A DNA stretch of 64,000 nucleotides from Fructobacillus papyrifericola (GTDB lineage Bacteria > Bacillota > Bacilli > Lactobacillales > Lactobacillaceae). Position numbers and translations under genes: made by a program. Each line of letters starts with the position of its first letter. Positions within the stretch are counted from its first letter, which is position 1. Positions 7,828 to 16,548 of the stretch are shown here, piece after piece. Location: NCBI RefSeq assembly GCF_018437235.1, contig NZ_JAAMFJ010000002.1, positions 186,001-250,000 on the forward strand, written 5' to 3'. The notes under the pieces are model-generated. The model had not been told where the DNA came from and did no database searches. It saw only the letters and a list, made by a program, of their open reading frames with translations.

Positions 7828-8755
7828 ATCAGTTAAAAAGGTGCTTACCATACCAAAACGCACCATTCGGCTCTGGCACGGCGCCGCCCGCTCATCAAAG
7901 ATTGCCCTAACACTGACGATCCTTGCAGTGGCCGTCCTCGCCATCCTTGGTCGCATGTGGATGTTAACCGAGCACCAAAACGACCGGGCCATTCAAAAGT
8001 CACGGATGCAGCCCGTCATCTTCGTCCCCGGTTCATCAGCCACCATCCAGCGCTTCAACAGCCTCTTTACAACGTTGAATTCGGAAACCAAGGAATCTGG
8101 TACGCACTCCATTTTGAAGGTCCAAGTCAATTCCGATGGCTCGCTTTCTTACTCCGGTCACCTTTCTTCTTCAAACCGCCAGCCCTTTATTGTGGTTGGT
8201 TTTGAAAAGAACCAGGATAACTACCCAACCATCCAAGCAGACGCCCAGTCGCTTGGGACAGTCATGACCGAACTGCAGTCCAAGTACCACTTCCGTAACT
8301 TCTCGGCCGTTGGTCACTCTAACGGGGGCTTGATTTGGACCGACTATCTGGAGAACTACTATTCTTCCAACACCTTCCACATCAAGACCCTGATGACCCT
8401 GGGAACCCCCTTTAACTTCTCGGAATCCTCGACAACGAAGAAAACGACGATGTTAAGCGACTTTATCGACGGGTCCGACGAATTGCCATCCGATTTGACG
8501 GTCTATTCCGTGGCTGGATCGGACGACTACACGGATGATGGCACGGTCAACGTTCAGTCTGTCTTGTCCGGTAAGTACATCTTCCAGAAGAAAGTCGCCA
8601 AGTACACGCAGACAACGGTTTCCGGTGACAACGCCCAACACTCCAAGCTGCCCGAAAATCCCGAAGTCGTCAACTTGATTCGCGAATTAATTCTAGACAA
8701 CAAGGCCGGTCGTCCGGGTGAATCCGCCAACCGGGCGAAAAAAGCCACACCTTAA
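7820..8755 (+). CDS. Membrane-anchored alpha/beta hydrolase (DUF915-like)
   Basis: 311 aa from the ATG at 7820, chosen because AGGAGG sits seven bases upstream. An upstream in-frame start lacks a ribosome site. An N-terminal membrane segment (about residues 27-45) is followed by an extracytoplasmic alpha/beta hydrolase domain. The oxyanion region is PVIFVPGSSA and the nucleophile elbow is GHSNGG. A candidate acid lies in AGSDDYTDDG and the His in NAQHSKLPE. This pattern matches the DUF915 cell-surface hydrolases of lactobacilli. It overlaps the EIIC-like gene by eight bases; substrate unknown. Confidence 0.85.
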   Translation: MFKSVKKVLTIPKRTIRLWHGAARSSKIALTLTILAVAVLAILGRMWMLTEHQNDRAIQKSRMQPVIFVPGSSATIQRFNSLFTTLNSETKESGTHSILKVQVNSDGSLSYSGHLSSSNRQPFIVVGFEKNQDNYPTIQADAQSLGTVMTELQSKYHFRNFSAVGHSNGGLIWTDYLENYYSSNTFHIKTLMTLGTPFNFSESSTTKKTTMLSDFIDGSDELPSDLTVYSVAGSDDYTDDGTVNVQSVLSGKYIFQKKVAKYTQTTVSGDNAQHSKLPENPEVVNLIRELILDNKAGRPGESANRAKKATP

Positions 8756-8762
8756 TCACAAT

Positions 8763-8801
8763 GAAAAAAGCAGGGGAACGCTTGGTTCCCCTGCTTTTTT
8801 G
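8763..8801 (+). terminator. Terminator after the hydrolase gene
   Basis: 11-bp stem AGCAGGGGAAC/GTTCCCCTGCT, 5-base loop, then TTTTTT. Confidence 0.9.
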
Positions 8802-8920
8802 CGCCCTCCACGCTCATTCTAATCTAGCCTTTTGCTTCTCTTTTTAACAAGGCTTTCATCGCGCTTAATCTCACTTAGACCTTTATCATTTGATTTTTGC
8901 GGATATCGATTAAGACAACG

Positions 8921-8955
8921 AAAAAGTCCCGGACCAATTGGCCCGGGATTTTTCC
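8921..8955 (-). terminator. Isolated GC-rich terminator-like hairpin
   Basis: TCCCGG-x-CCAATTGG-x-CCGGGA forms a long near-palindrome flanked by A-run and T-run, so it can terminate in either direction. On the minus strand it lies about 20 bases past a promoter-like element (8979-8984). The stretch 8756-9138 holds no convincing gene; besides this and the terminator at 8763-8801 I see only AT-rich sequence. Confidence 0.6.
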
Positions 8956-8978
8956 GTTCTCTCATAAAGAATAATTCT

Positions 8979-8984
8979 ATTATA
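8979..8984 (-). promoter_or_regulatory. Orphan minus-strand promoter candidate
   Basis: -10 TATAAT with TTGTTT 17 bp upstream. It would make a transcript of about 50-60 nt ending in the hairpin at 8921-8955. Confidence 0.45.
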
Positions 8985-9138
8985 CATGAAATTGCCAATA
9001 CAAACAAGTGTTCTCAACTTAAAATTTTTAAACAAATCAACCTTTTTAGCCCCTCTATCTTGACTTTTTCAGATGATGATGAGAAATTTTATGTCTGAGA
9101 ATGATAAAAAAATAACAAAGAATCGATAGGAGACTTTT

Positions 9139-10212
9139 ATGAACATCGCAGATTCAATTCAAAAAGTCGTGACTAACGCCTCCATTATCGGTGCCATCGT
9201 TGCTACGATTGGTACGATTTTGCTTGGTTACTGGTTGCGCAAGACGGACCGTTTGAAGGAAGGGGCTGTTAAGTCCTTAACAACGGTAACGATGACGGTT
9301 GCTTTGCCACTTTTGGCCTTCACGTCATTTATGGCCGATTTGAACCAGAAGACACTAAACCAGGGCATGAGCGTCTTGGTTTGGGGAATTTTGATCTACA
9401 TCATCTTGATCGTGACGATGCCCTTCTTGTACGTGAAGTACGACAAGGACGAACGTGACGTCCTGGGTGTTTTGACGGCCTTTGGTTCAACGACCTTCTT
9501 CGGAATGCCAATCGTTGGGGCCGTTTACGGTGCCAAGGGAATCATGTACTCGTCCATCTTTAACATCGGTTACCGTATCTTCTTGTACTCATACGCTTAC
9601 ATCAAGATGTCCGGTCAGCAATTGAAGGGTGAACACATCAAGAAGATGTTCTTGAACCCAATCGTCATTGCGACTTTCCTTGGGTTGATCCTTTGGTTGG
9701 CCCAAAACGCCGCACCACAAGTTGTGGCTCACGTAACAAACGCCACGACTGGTAAGACGGTGGCTAAGAGCGTCGCCTTCTACCGGATCGATGCGACTTT
9801 GCCATGGTTGAACTCATGGTTCAAGACTTTGTCATCATTGGCCTCACCACTTGCTTGGTTGGCTATCGGTGCCAACTTGGCTCAGATGTCATTCGGCGAA
9901 GCCTTGAAGAACAAGACGGCTTGGTACTACTCCTTTAACAAAGTCGTCATCGTACCAGTCATCATGATTTTGCTCGTTGTTGTGACTTCTGCTGCCGGCA
10001 TCCTGCCCGTTGACCACATTGCCTTGGCAACCATGGTCATCATGATGGCAACGCCGGTTGCCACAGTGGCTGTTAACTACGCCATGGCCTTCAACCGCCA
10101 GTCATTGATGGCGTCAAACACGTCACTCATCTCAACCATCTTTGCAACGGTGGCCATCCCATTCTGGATCATCATCGTGCAACTCTTGGGCGACCTGTCA
10201 CTCTTTAAGTAA
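9139..10212 (+). CDS. AEC-family auxin/malate-type efflux carrier
   Basis: 357-aa permease of the auxin efflux carrier family, with two groups of about five hydrophobic segments around a central hydrophilic loop. The N-terminal bundle has the family region LPLLAFTSF, and the centre carries FGSTTFFGMPIVGAVYG, a typical AEC glycine/proline-rich stretch. In lactic acid bacteria members of this family include malate/citrate permeases such as MleP. Here the partner is a D-hydroxyacid dehydrogenase 41 bases downstream, so export or uptake of a 2-hydroxy or 2-keto acid is a reasonable inference. AGGAGA precedes the ATG. Confidence 0.85.
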   Translation: MNIADSIQKVVTNASIIGAIVATIGTILLGYWLRKTDRLKEGAVKSLTTVTMTVALPLLAFTSFMADLNQKTLNQGMSVLVWGILIYIILIVTMPFLYVKYDKDERDVLGVLTAFGSTTFFGMPIVGAVYGAKGIMYSSIFNIGYRIFLYSYAYIKMSGQQLKGEHIKKMFLNPIVIATFLGLILWLAQNAAPQVVAHVTNATTGKTVAKSVAFYRIDATLPWLNSWFKTLSSLASPLAWLAIGANLAQMSFGEALKNKTAWYYSFNKVVIVPVIMILLVVVTSAAGILPVDHIALATMVIMMATPVATVAVNYAMAFNRQSLMASNTSLISTIFATVAIPFWIIIVQLLGDLSLFK

Positions 10213-10253
10213 ACTATAAAATTTGACTCAGTAGAATCGCTAAGGAGGCCAAC

Positions 10254-11267
10254 ATGGCTTTTAAGATTATTTCTTTTGGAACTCGTGATAACGAAGTTCC
10301 CCACTTCGATGCCTTGAACAAAGAAGGCTTCGAAATGACCTACAAGTCCGAAAACCTGACCCATGACAACATCGACTTGGTCAAGGGCTTTGACGGTGTT
10401 TTGCTCCGTGCCAACAACGTGGCCGACAAGCAAAACCTGGACCAAATGGCTGAATGGGGCATCAAGTATGTCTTCACTCGGACGGTTGGTTACAACCACA
10501 TCGATTTGGACGCTGCCAAGGCAAACGGTCAAATCGTGGCCTACGTGCCAGCATATTCCCCATACGCCGTGGCCGACTTGGCCTTTGGCTTGGGTATCAT
10601 GCAAAACCGCAACTTGGCCGGGGCCGTTGCTTCATCAGAAGAAGGCGACTTCCGTCCAAACCCCGCTTCCTTCGTTCCTGAATTCCAATCCTTGACGGTT
10701 GGTATCTTGGGTACCGGTAAGATTGGTTTGGCCGAAGCTAAGCTTTGGAAGGGTGTTGGCGCCAAGGTGCTGGGTTACGACCCATACCCGAAGGATGGCA
10801 TCGAAGACATCCTGACATATGCATCCATGGAAGACTTGTTGAAGGAAGCCGACATCGTTTCCTTGCACGTGCCTTACTTCAAGGGTTCAAACGACCAGTT
10901 CTTCGCTGCTGACCAGCTGAAGCTGATGAAGTCATCGGCTGTCTTGGTTAACACGGCCCGTGCCGAAATTACGGATGAAGAAGCCATTATCGCAGCCGTT
11001 AAGGCCGGCGACATCAAGGGCTTTGCCACGGACGTGATTTCAAACGAACGTGCTTACTTCGGACAGGTCAAGCCAGAAGCCTTGCAGGAAAAGGGTTCCA
11101 TCATGGCCGAATTCCAGGCGCTCTATCCAAAGGTTGTGGTGACGCCACACATTGGTTCCTACACGGAAAACGCCTTGCACGACATGATTTCCATCTCATA
11201 CAAGAACTTTGAAAACGCCTTGAATGGTAACTTCGAAGAAAACTTCTTGGTTAAACCAGAAGCTTAA
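10254..11267 (+). CDS. D-2-hydroxyacid dehydrogenase (D-lactate dehydrogenase type)
   Basis: 337-aa cytoplasmic NAD-dependent enzyme reducing 2-keto acids such as pyruvate or branched 2-keto acids to D-hydroxy acids. The catalytic domain motif TRTVGYNHIDLDAA, the Rossmann GxGxxG as GTGKIG, the catalytic Arg in VNTARAEITDEE, the Glu region in FATDVISNE and the catalytic His in TPHIGSYTENA are all present. The length matches D-LDH/D-HicDH. It probably forms an operon with the AEC transporter. Distinguishing lactate from isocaproate specificity is not possible by eye. Confidence 0.93.
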   Translation: MAFKIISFGTRDNEVPHFDALNKEGFEMTYKSENLTHDNIDLVKGFDGVLLRANNVADKQNLDQMAEWGIKYVFTRTVGYNHIDLDAAKANGQIVAYVPAYSPYAVADLAFGLGIMQNRNLAGAVASSEEGDFRPNPASFVPEFQSLTVGILGTGKIGLAEAKLWKGVGAKVLGYDPYPKDGIEDILTYASMEDLLKEADIVSLHVPYFKGSNDQFFAADQLKLMKSSAVLVNTARAEITDEEAIIAAVKAGDIKGFATDVISNERAYFGQVKPEALQEKGSIMAEFQALYPKVVVTPHIGSYTENALHDMISISYKNFENALNGNFEENFLVKPEA

Positions 11268-11275
11268 AAAGTCAA

Positions 11276-11303
11276 AAAGGAGACCTTCTGGTCTCCTTTT
11301 TTA
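11276..11303 (+). terminator. Terminator after D-hydroxyacid dehydrogenase
   Basis: Stem AAAGGAGACC/GGTCTCCTTT, 4-base loop, T-run. Confidence 0.9.
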
Positions 11304-11342
11304 TTGTCATAAATAAATGAGAAGTCAGGGATTTAGCAAGTA

Positions 11343-11386
11343 AAAAAGGACCTCGCGTACACCAGTTATCACGAGGTCCTTTTTAT
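11343..11386 (-). terminator. Terminator of the MFS/DUF4811 operon
   Basis: Stem AAAAAGGACCTCG/CGAGGTCCTTTTT with a 16-base loop and A/T runs on both sides; it serves the convergent minus-strand operon. Confidence 0.8.
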
Positions 11387-11403
11387 AAATCAATAAAATC
11401 CAA

Positions 11404-11934
11404 TTACTTTTCCACAACCCGCCAAGTGTTTGGCACGATCAACGTGTGGCGAACAGAAACAATGTTGTCTTCATCCTTTTGCTTAAACAAGAACTTGTAG
11501 AAGTCAGACTTGTAGGTCCACTTAACGGTCTTCGTCTTCACTTCTGCAGTGGTGACGTTTCCCTTTTGATAAGTGGCCCGTTGCTTGACCGCTTCAACAA
11601 CCTTCTTGGTGTTTGGTACAAAGTGTGTGCTACCCTGTGCATCGGTTGCGGCATCCTTGTAAACCAAGACATAGTTATCAGAACCAATCTTCTTTACCGC
11701 AACGGCACTGACCGGTGACTGGGCAGGCAGGATTGAGTAAACCTGCTTGGTAGTCGTTGTGGTCGTCTTTTCCATTCCGTAGTGGCTGTTCATGTTGGCG
11801 GCAAGCATACCAGAAGCAGCAAGCGTCAAGATGGCAAAGAGGCCACCAAAGATCATCTTCAAGCTCTTCATTTTAAGGGCGAAGAGGGACACCATGGTCA
11901 GTACGGCAAGTAGCGCGATAATCCAAATTAACAT
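11404..11934 (-). CDS. DUF4811-like membrane protein
   Basis: 176-aa protein with two N-terminal membrane segments (about residues 2-20 and 28-47) and an extracellular basic C-terminal domain. DUF4811 proteins are usually found directly after a DHA2-type efflux gene in lactobacilli, and here the ATG shares one base with the MFS stop (TAATG). A role as an accessory to the efflux pump is inferred from this coupling; no enzymatic motif is visible. Confidence 0.75.
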   Translation of the reverse strand: MLIWIIALLAVLTMVSLFALKMKSLKMIFGGLFAILTLAASGMLAANMNSHYGMEKTTTTTTKQVYSILPAQSPVSAVAVKKIGSDNYVLVYKDAATDAQGSTHFVPNTKKVVEAVKQRATYQKGNVTTAEVKTKTVKWTYKSDFYKFLFKQKDEDNIVSVRHTLIVPNTWRVVEK

Positions 11935-13409
11935 TACTTGGCCTCCTTTTGGTTCTTAATGAAGAAAGTGATGACAAAGCCAATCACTGCAAAGGCCAAT
12001 GAGATGGCAAAGGCAGCTCGGAAACCATCAAGCGATGCGTTCAAGACTTTGCTTGCATAGGCAATTGGATCAGACAACTTCAACGCCTTACCTGGCGTTT
12101 GGTTGTTGATGATGTTTTGAACAACAGAAGTCATGAGGGCAACAACAATGGAGGTTGAAACCTGACGCAGCGTGTTGTTGGCAGCCGTTGCATCCGATGC
12201 CTTTTCATCAGGCAAAGCGGACATGGCAGCAGTCGTCAACGGCATCAAAGTCAAGGCCACACCAGCCATTCGGATGGCGTAGAGCACCGTCACGATGATG
12301 GTAGGCGTTTCGGCCGTCAAGAAGATGTAGGGTAGGGTTCCCACAAAGAGGAGACCGAAACCAACAAATGAGAGCAACTTGACACCGAACTTGTTGTACA
12401 AAACACCGGCAACTGGTGACAAGAAGCCCATGAAGAGCGCTCCCCACATCAAAGTCAAACCAGAGTGCAAGGCTGACATGCCCCGAACGTTTTGCAGGTA
12501 AGTTGGCAACATCATTTCAACACCGAACATGGCCATCATCGCCAAAATCAAGGCAATCGTTGGAATCGTAAATGACTTTACCTTGAAGACACGAACGTCC
12601 AAGAACGGTACGTCCAACTTCAATTGACGCCAGACAAAGACGAGCAGGAAGGCCACACCAACAATAATTGGCGCAATCACTTCACCAAAGTCACCCCAAC
12701 CAGCAGTGGCAACGTTCGTGAATCCCCAGAGGAAGAAGCCAAAGCCGACCGTTGAAAGCACGAGCGACAAGATATCGAGGCTAACTTCTTGGTTTGGCAC
12801 CACGTTTTTCATCATGATGGGTGCCAAGACCACGGCGATGGCCAAGATGATGGCCGGAATGACGAAGATGGACTGCCAGTGGGCTGACAAAGTCAAGCCA
12901 AGGAAGCTGTGGTCCTTATCCAGGATCCAACCGGTCAAGGTAGGGCCAATGGCTGGGGCCATTCCGACAACCAGCCCCATCATTCCCATGGCTGCCCCAC
13001 GTTCCTTTTGACCGTACATGTTGACAATCACGATTTGCAAAAGGGGCATCATGATTCCAACGGCAATGGCGGCCAAAATTCGTCCAGCCACGAAGATCCA
13101 CCATGAATCCGCGTTTTCAGGCGTGAACATTGAAATCAAGACACCGGCCAGCAGCATGATGTAAGCGACAACGTGCAGGGTCTTGGTCTTGACCTTTTTG
13201 GCTAAGTAGGCTGACAGTGGGACCATCATTCCGTTTGCGAGCAGGAACCAAGTGGTGGCTTGTTGGGCAGTTGAGAGATCAATGTCGAAGGCCTTCATCA
13301 AGGTTGGCAAAGCCGTTCCAAGAGAAGTCTGCATTAACGCACCGGCAATGGCCGCAATCAACATGACTGCCAAAACAAGCCCACGGTTATAGGTTGGTTT
13401 TGTTTCCAT
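11934..13409 (-). CDS. MFS multidrug efflux transporter, DHA2 (14-TMS) family
   Basis: 491 aa from METKPTYNRGLVLAV, chosen because GGAGAA lies upstream; an extended reading to 13574 has no ribosome site and crosses the promoter. About fourteen hydrophobic segments. The DHA2 motif-C-like GLVVGMAPAIGPTLTGWI in TM5 and the motif-A region YLAKKVKTK are visible, as in EmrB/QacA/LmrB pumps. It is divergent from a TetR gene, with palindromes between, so substrate-induced derepression is likely. Confidence 0.92.
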   Translation of the reverse strand: METKPTYNRGLVLAVMLIAAIAGALMQTSLGTALPTLMKAFDIDLSTAQQATTWFLLANGMMVPLSAYLAKKVKTKTLHVVAYIMLLAGVLISMFTPENADSWWIFVAGRILAAIAVGIMMPLLQIVIVNMYGQKERGAAMGMMGLVVGMAPAIGPTLTGWILDKDHSFLGLTLSAHWQSIFVIPAIILAIAVVLAPIMMKNVVPNQEVSLDILSLVLSTVGFGFFLWGFTNVATAGWGDFGEVIAPIIVGVAFLLVFVWRQLKLDVPFLDVRVFKVKSFTIPTIALILAMMAMFGVEMMLPTYLQNVRGMSALHSGLTLMWGALFMGFLSPVAGVLYNKFGVKLLSFVGFGLLFVGTLPYIFLTAETPTIIVTVLYAIRMAGVALTLMPLTTAAMSALPDEKASDATAANNTLRQVSTSIVVALMTSVVQNIINNQTPGKALKLSDPIAYASKVLNASLDGFRAAFAISLAFAVIGFVITFFIKNQKEAK

Positions 13410-13427
13410 AAGTATTCTCCTTAATAT

Positions 13428-13442
13428 GGTACATTTTGTACC
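13428..13442. promoter_or_regulatory. TetR-type operator, site 1
   Basis: Perfect inverted repeat GGTACA-TTT-TGTACC, just upstream of the MFS ribosome site. A weaker copy (10 of 15 positions) is on the minus strand around 13484-13497, and a third lies in the TetR promoter at 13511-13523. Confidence 0.7.
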
Positions 13443-13506
13443 ACTTAATAACAGAATATAGTTTACCAGGATTTTTAACTGTGTCAATATGTTCCACTTA
13501 AAAAAT

Positions 13507-13523
13507 ATCTGGTACAATGTATC
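13507..13523 (+). promoter_or_regulatory. tetR promoter overlapping operator site 2
   Basis: TGG-TACAAT reads as an extended -10, and GGTACA-A-TGTATC resembles operator site 1. Overlap of the two suggests autorepression. Confidence 0.5.
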
Positions 13524-13546
13524 TAAGAAGAACGAGGAGCATTGCC

Positions 13547-14092
13547 ATGAACTACGGTCAGCAAGAAAACGCACGTGTCAAAGAACAAATCGTTGACGGC
13601 CTTTTTAAGGAATTAGAAGAACACCCCTTTTCAGAAATCCGGATTGCTTCCTTAATTAAGACGGCCGGTGTTGGCCGGACTTCCTATTACCGAAACTTTG
13701 ATAGTAAGGAAGACATTTTAAATTACTATCTAGAAGAACTCGTTAACGAGCGACGACAGCAATCAAAACAGTTTTCCTGGACTCGAATAGACGTCCAATC
13801 GGATTTAACTGACATTTTCGTCTTTTTCCGCGGCCAAAAAGAGCGTTTTTTACTTCTCTTTAACAGTGGCCTTTCTGCCTATATCTTTAATTATTTTCGA
13901 GACACCGCTAACAACGGTCGAACGCCCGACGAACTCCCCTGGAACGAGCCCTACCTCATCCCCTTTTTCACCGGGGCCTTACCGTCCATACTTTTTGAAT
14001 GGTTGAAACGAGACGCACCAGAATCGCCCAGCGAGATGGCGAACATCGTGACCAACTTCTTACCCGACGCCTTCTTCGTTGATGAAAAATAA
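13547..14092 (+). CDS. TetR/AcrR-family transcriptional regulator
   Basis: 181 aa from the ATG at 13547, chosen because GAGGAG is eight bases upstream. The N-terminal helix-turn-helix reads IRIASLIKTAGVGRTSYYRNFDSKEDIL, a typical TetR DNA-binding region, and the C-terminal ligand domain resembles the TetR C-terminal domain found in DhaS-like regulators (FFTGALPSILFEW). It is divergent from the DHA2 pump with shared palindromes and very likely represses it. Confidence 0.9.
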   Translation: MNYGQQENARVKEQIVDGLFKELEEHPFSEIRIASLIKTAGVGRTSYYRNFDSKEDILNYYLEELVNERRQQSKQFSWTRIDVQSDLTDIFVFFRGQKERFLLLFNSGLSAYIFNYFRDTANNGRTPDELPWNEPYLIPFFTGALPSILFEWLKRDAPESPSEMANIVTNFLPDAFFVDEK

Positions 14093-14117
14093 AAGCGACC
14101 AAACGGTCGCTTTTTTA
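14091..14117. terminator. Bidirectional terminator between tetR and lysR
   Basis: AAAAGCGACC-AAAC-GGTCGCTTTT with A and T runs on both sides, serving both convergent genes. Confidence 0.9.
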
Positions 14118-14118
14118 C

Positions 14119-14988
14119 TTACATCAAATCTTTTTCATGTTCGATCATAAAGTCAATGAAGTGCTGACTAGCAATGGGCAGGGTCTCCTTATCCCGGTAG
14201 ACAACGGCGACCGGTCGTTTGACCGCTGGGACAACGGACTTTTCCACCACGTCAAAGTCGGTTCGTGTCCCAACCAATTCAGACAGAATGGCAATGCCAA
14301 GCCCCGCCTCCACCATGGCCATGATGGTGTAGTCATCTTGGATGCGGTAGCGGACGTCCGCCTTGGCCCCGGCTTTTTCAAAGGCGGCCAGTGGTTCGGA
14401 ATAGCCCCCTCCTTCGACCAGGATAAAGGGATCGTCTTGCATCTTTTCAATCGGCACCTTGTCCAGCTTAGCAAGCGGGTGCTTGCTTGGTAGGTAGGCC
14501 TTCATCTCGGTCTCGTGTAAGACGACTTTATTCAAACCATCCCCGTACTCCGAAGTCATTAAGCCAAAGTCGATTTCGCCCCGTTTTAACCAGTCGACAA
14601 TCATCCCAAAGTCTCCCTGCTGTAAGACAAATTCGATGTTTGGGTACTTTTCCTGAAAGGCCTTAAAAAGTGGGGGCAGCCAGTAACAAGAAACCGAGGT
14701 AATGGCCCCGATTCGAACCGTTCCGGTTTCAAGGCCCTTTAATGATGCGGCCCGTTCTTGCAGTGCCTGGTACTGGCGCAGGGCCTGCACAATGTAGGGG
14801 TAGATTTCTTCTCCCTCGGGCGTCAACGACACGCCCGTTCGCGAGCGCTTCAAAATCTGGATGCCGAATTCCTTTTCCAGGCCAGCCACCATTTGGGAGA
14901 CGGATGACTGGGTGTAACCAAGCACCTCGGCGGCCTTGGTAAAGGACTTTAATTGAATGATTGTTTCGAGAACGAGCAAACGGTTCAT
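14119..14988 (-). CDS. LysR-family transcriptional regulator
   Basis: 289 aa. The N-terminal winged helix-turn-helix is typical (SFTKAAEVLGYTQSSVSQMVAGLE), with LTPEGEEIYPYI after it, followed by a periplasmic-binding-like effector domain starting TVRIGAITSVS. It is divergent from an amino-acid permease with a T-N11-A palindrome in the 103-base intergenic region, so it probably regulates that permease and itself. The effector is unknown. Confidence 0.93.
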   Translation of the reverse strand: MNRLLVLETIIQLKSFTKAAEVLGYTQSSVSQMVAGLEKEFGIQILKRSRTGVSLTPEGEEIYPYIVQALRQYQALQERAASLKGLETGTVRIGAITSVSCYWLPPLFKAFQEKYPNIEFVLQQGDFGMIVDWLKRGEIDFGLMTSEYGDGLNKVVLHETEMKAYLPSKHPLAKLDKVPIEKMQDDPFILVEGGGYSEPLAAFEKAGAKADVRYRIQDDYTIMAMVEAGLGIAILSELVGTRTDFDVVEKSVVPAVKRPVAVVYRDKETLPIASQHFIDFMIEHEKDLM

Positions 14989-15037
14989 TGTATCGTTTTT
15001 CCTTATATATAGATTTCATTTATTAATTTTACTTATC

Positions 15038-15053
15038 ATAGTGTATCAACTAT
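15038..15053. promoter_or_regulatory. LysR-type binding site
   Basis: ATAGT-N6-ACTAT, containing the T-N11-A pattern of LysR regulators, between lysR and the permease. A further ATAGTATCAA lies just downstream. Confidence 0.6.
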
Positions 15054-15091
15054 GCTAGATAGTATCAATAAAGGAAGTTTGAGATTGACTT

Positions 15092-16492
15092 ATGGACATT
15101 TTCAAAAAGGAATCCGTCAGCTCCTACATGCAAGCTGACGCAAAGCTAAAGAAAACGCTCCGCACAAAGGACTTGATTGGCCTTGGAATCGGAGCCGTTA
15201 TCGGGACTGGAATTTTCATTCTGCCAGGTAACGAAGCCGCCACTCACGCCGGCCCAGCCGTTGCCATCGCCTTCTTGTTGGCCGCCCTGGTTTCCGGTTT
15301 GGTCGGCATGGCCTACGCTGAATTTTCGTCAGCCATGCCCGTTGCCGGCTCCGCCTACTCCTTCGGCTCAGTGGTCTACGGTGAAATCGTCGGTTGGATT
15401 TTGGGCTGGTCTTTAATCCTGGAGTACTTCTTAGCGGTTTCCGCGGAAGCCACCGGCTTTGCCGCCTACTTTAACAACAACCTGCTCTCGGCAGTTGGCA
15501 TCACCCTGCCAAAGGCTTTGCAGGCCGGGCCGATGGAAGGGGGCGTGATTAACATCACGGCCGTTCTCATCGTCTTGATTATCGCCGCCATCCTGATGAA
15601 GGGTTCCGCCCTTTCAACCAAGGTCGAAAACTTTGCCGTGGTTGTCAAAGTCGCCATCATCATTCTCTTCATCGTCGTTGGGGCCTTTTACATCAAGTCC
15701 GATAACTACACGCCATTCTACCCAGCCGAATTCCACAGCGGGCTCTTCGGTATGGGTGGTATCCTGACGGCAGCCGCTACGGTCTTCTTCGCCTTCATCG
15801 GCTTCGATGCCCTGGCTGCCAACTCAGCCGAAACCATCGATCCCGGTAAGAACGTCATCAAGGGAATCCTGGGGACGGTTGCCATCGCTGTTGTTATGTA
15901 CGTGACTTTTTCATTCGTCTTGACTGGAATCGTCAACTACAAGCAACTGGGTGTCGATGATCCAGCCGCCTTTGCCATGCAGGTCATCCACCTGTCCATG
16001 TTTAACAAGCTGATTACGGTCGGTGCCCTCTTTGGTATCTTTACCGCCATGACAACCATGTTCATCGGTGGATCCCGTCTGGTTTACGCACTGGGTCGTG
16101 ACGGCCTGCTGCCAAAGGCCATGGGAACGGTGTCAAAGAAGTACGGTGTGCCCGAAAAGGCCATCATCGTGGCTACGATTGTTCAAGCCGTCTTTGCCGG
16201 ACTGGTACCGCTGAGCGAACTAGCGTCACTGATTAACGCCGGTACACTGATTGCCTTTGCTTTCATCTCCTTTGGGATCATTAAGCTCCGCCGTCGCAAG
16301 GACATTAAAAACACGGGCTTCAAAATGCCTTGGTACCCATTCCTGCCAATTCTGGCCGGCTCCTGCTCGATTCTCTTCATCTTCATGCTGCCACGCGTGA
16401 CCCAGATTTCAGTTTCGATTTGGTTGGCCATCGGCTTCTTCGTCTACTTCACTTACAGTATTCGTCACGCGAAGTTACAGCAAAAGGATTAA
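15092..16492 (+). CDS. APC-family amino acid permease
   Basis: 466 aa, twelve hydrophobic segments. The first segment carries GLGIGAVIGTGIFILPG, the substrate-binding unwound helix of APC transporters, and AYAEFSSAMPVAGSAYSF and FFAFIGFDALAANSAET are typical of the cationic amino-acid transporter (YfnA/CAT-like) group. An in-frame stop just upstream fixes the ATG at 15092, although the nearest AAGGAA is unusually distant (about 16 bases). It is divergent from a LysR regulator and terminated at 16497-16529. Confidence 0.92.
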   Translation: MDIFKKESVSSYMQADAKLKKTLRTKDLIGLGIGAVIGTGIFILPGNEAATHAGPAVAIAFLLAALVSGLVGMAYAEFSSAMPVAGSAYSFGSVVYGEIVGWILGWSLILEYFLAVSAEATGFAAYFNNNLLSAVGITLPKALQAGPMEGGVINITAVLIVLIIAAILMKGSALSTKVENFAVVVKVAIIILFIVVGAFYIKSDNYTPFYPAEFHSGLFGMGGILTAAATVFFAFIGFDALAANSAETIDPGKNVIKGILGTVAIAVVMYVTFSFVLTGIVNYKQLGVDDPAAFAMQVIHLSMFNKLITVGALFGIFTAMTTMFIGGSRLVYALGRDGLLPKAMGTVSKKYGVPEKAIIVATIVQAVFAGLVPLSELASLINAGTLIAFAFISFGIIKLRRRKDIKNTGFKMPWYPFLPILAGSCSILFIFMLPRVTQISVSIWLAIGFFVYFTYSIRHAKLQQKD

Positions 16493-16496
16493 GCTT

Positions 16497-16529
16497 AAAA
16501 AGTCGTCTCCTTGCGGAGGCGACTTTTTC
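16497..16529 (+). terminator. Terminator after the amino acid permease
   Basis: AAAAAGTCG-CTCC stem pairing with GGAG-CGACTTTTT, TTGC loop and T-run. Confidence 0.9.
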
Positions 16530-16548
16530 ATTTGTCAAAAGATTAAAC

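Noticed and set aside
8819-9098. Opposing small reading frames over the 8921-8955 hairpin
   Set aside because: Both are translations of the same palindrome, neither has a ribosome site, and the sequence is AT-rich non-coding in character outside it.
13410-13574. Longer MFS protein starting at 13574
   Set aside because: It would cross the promoter, the operators and the tetR start, and has no ribosome site; METKPTY at 13409 is preceded by GGAGAA.
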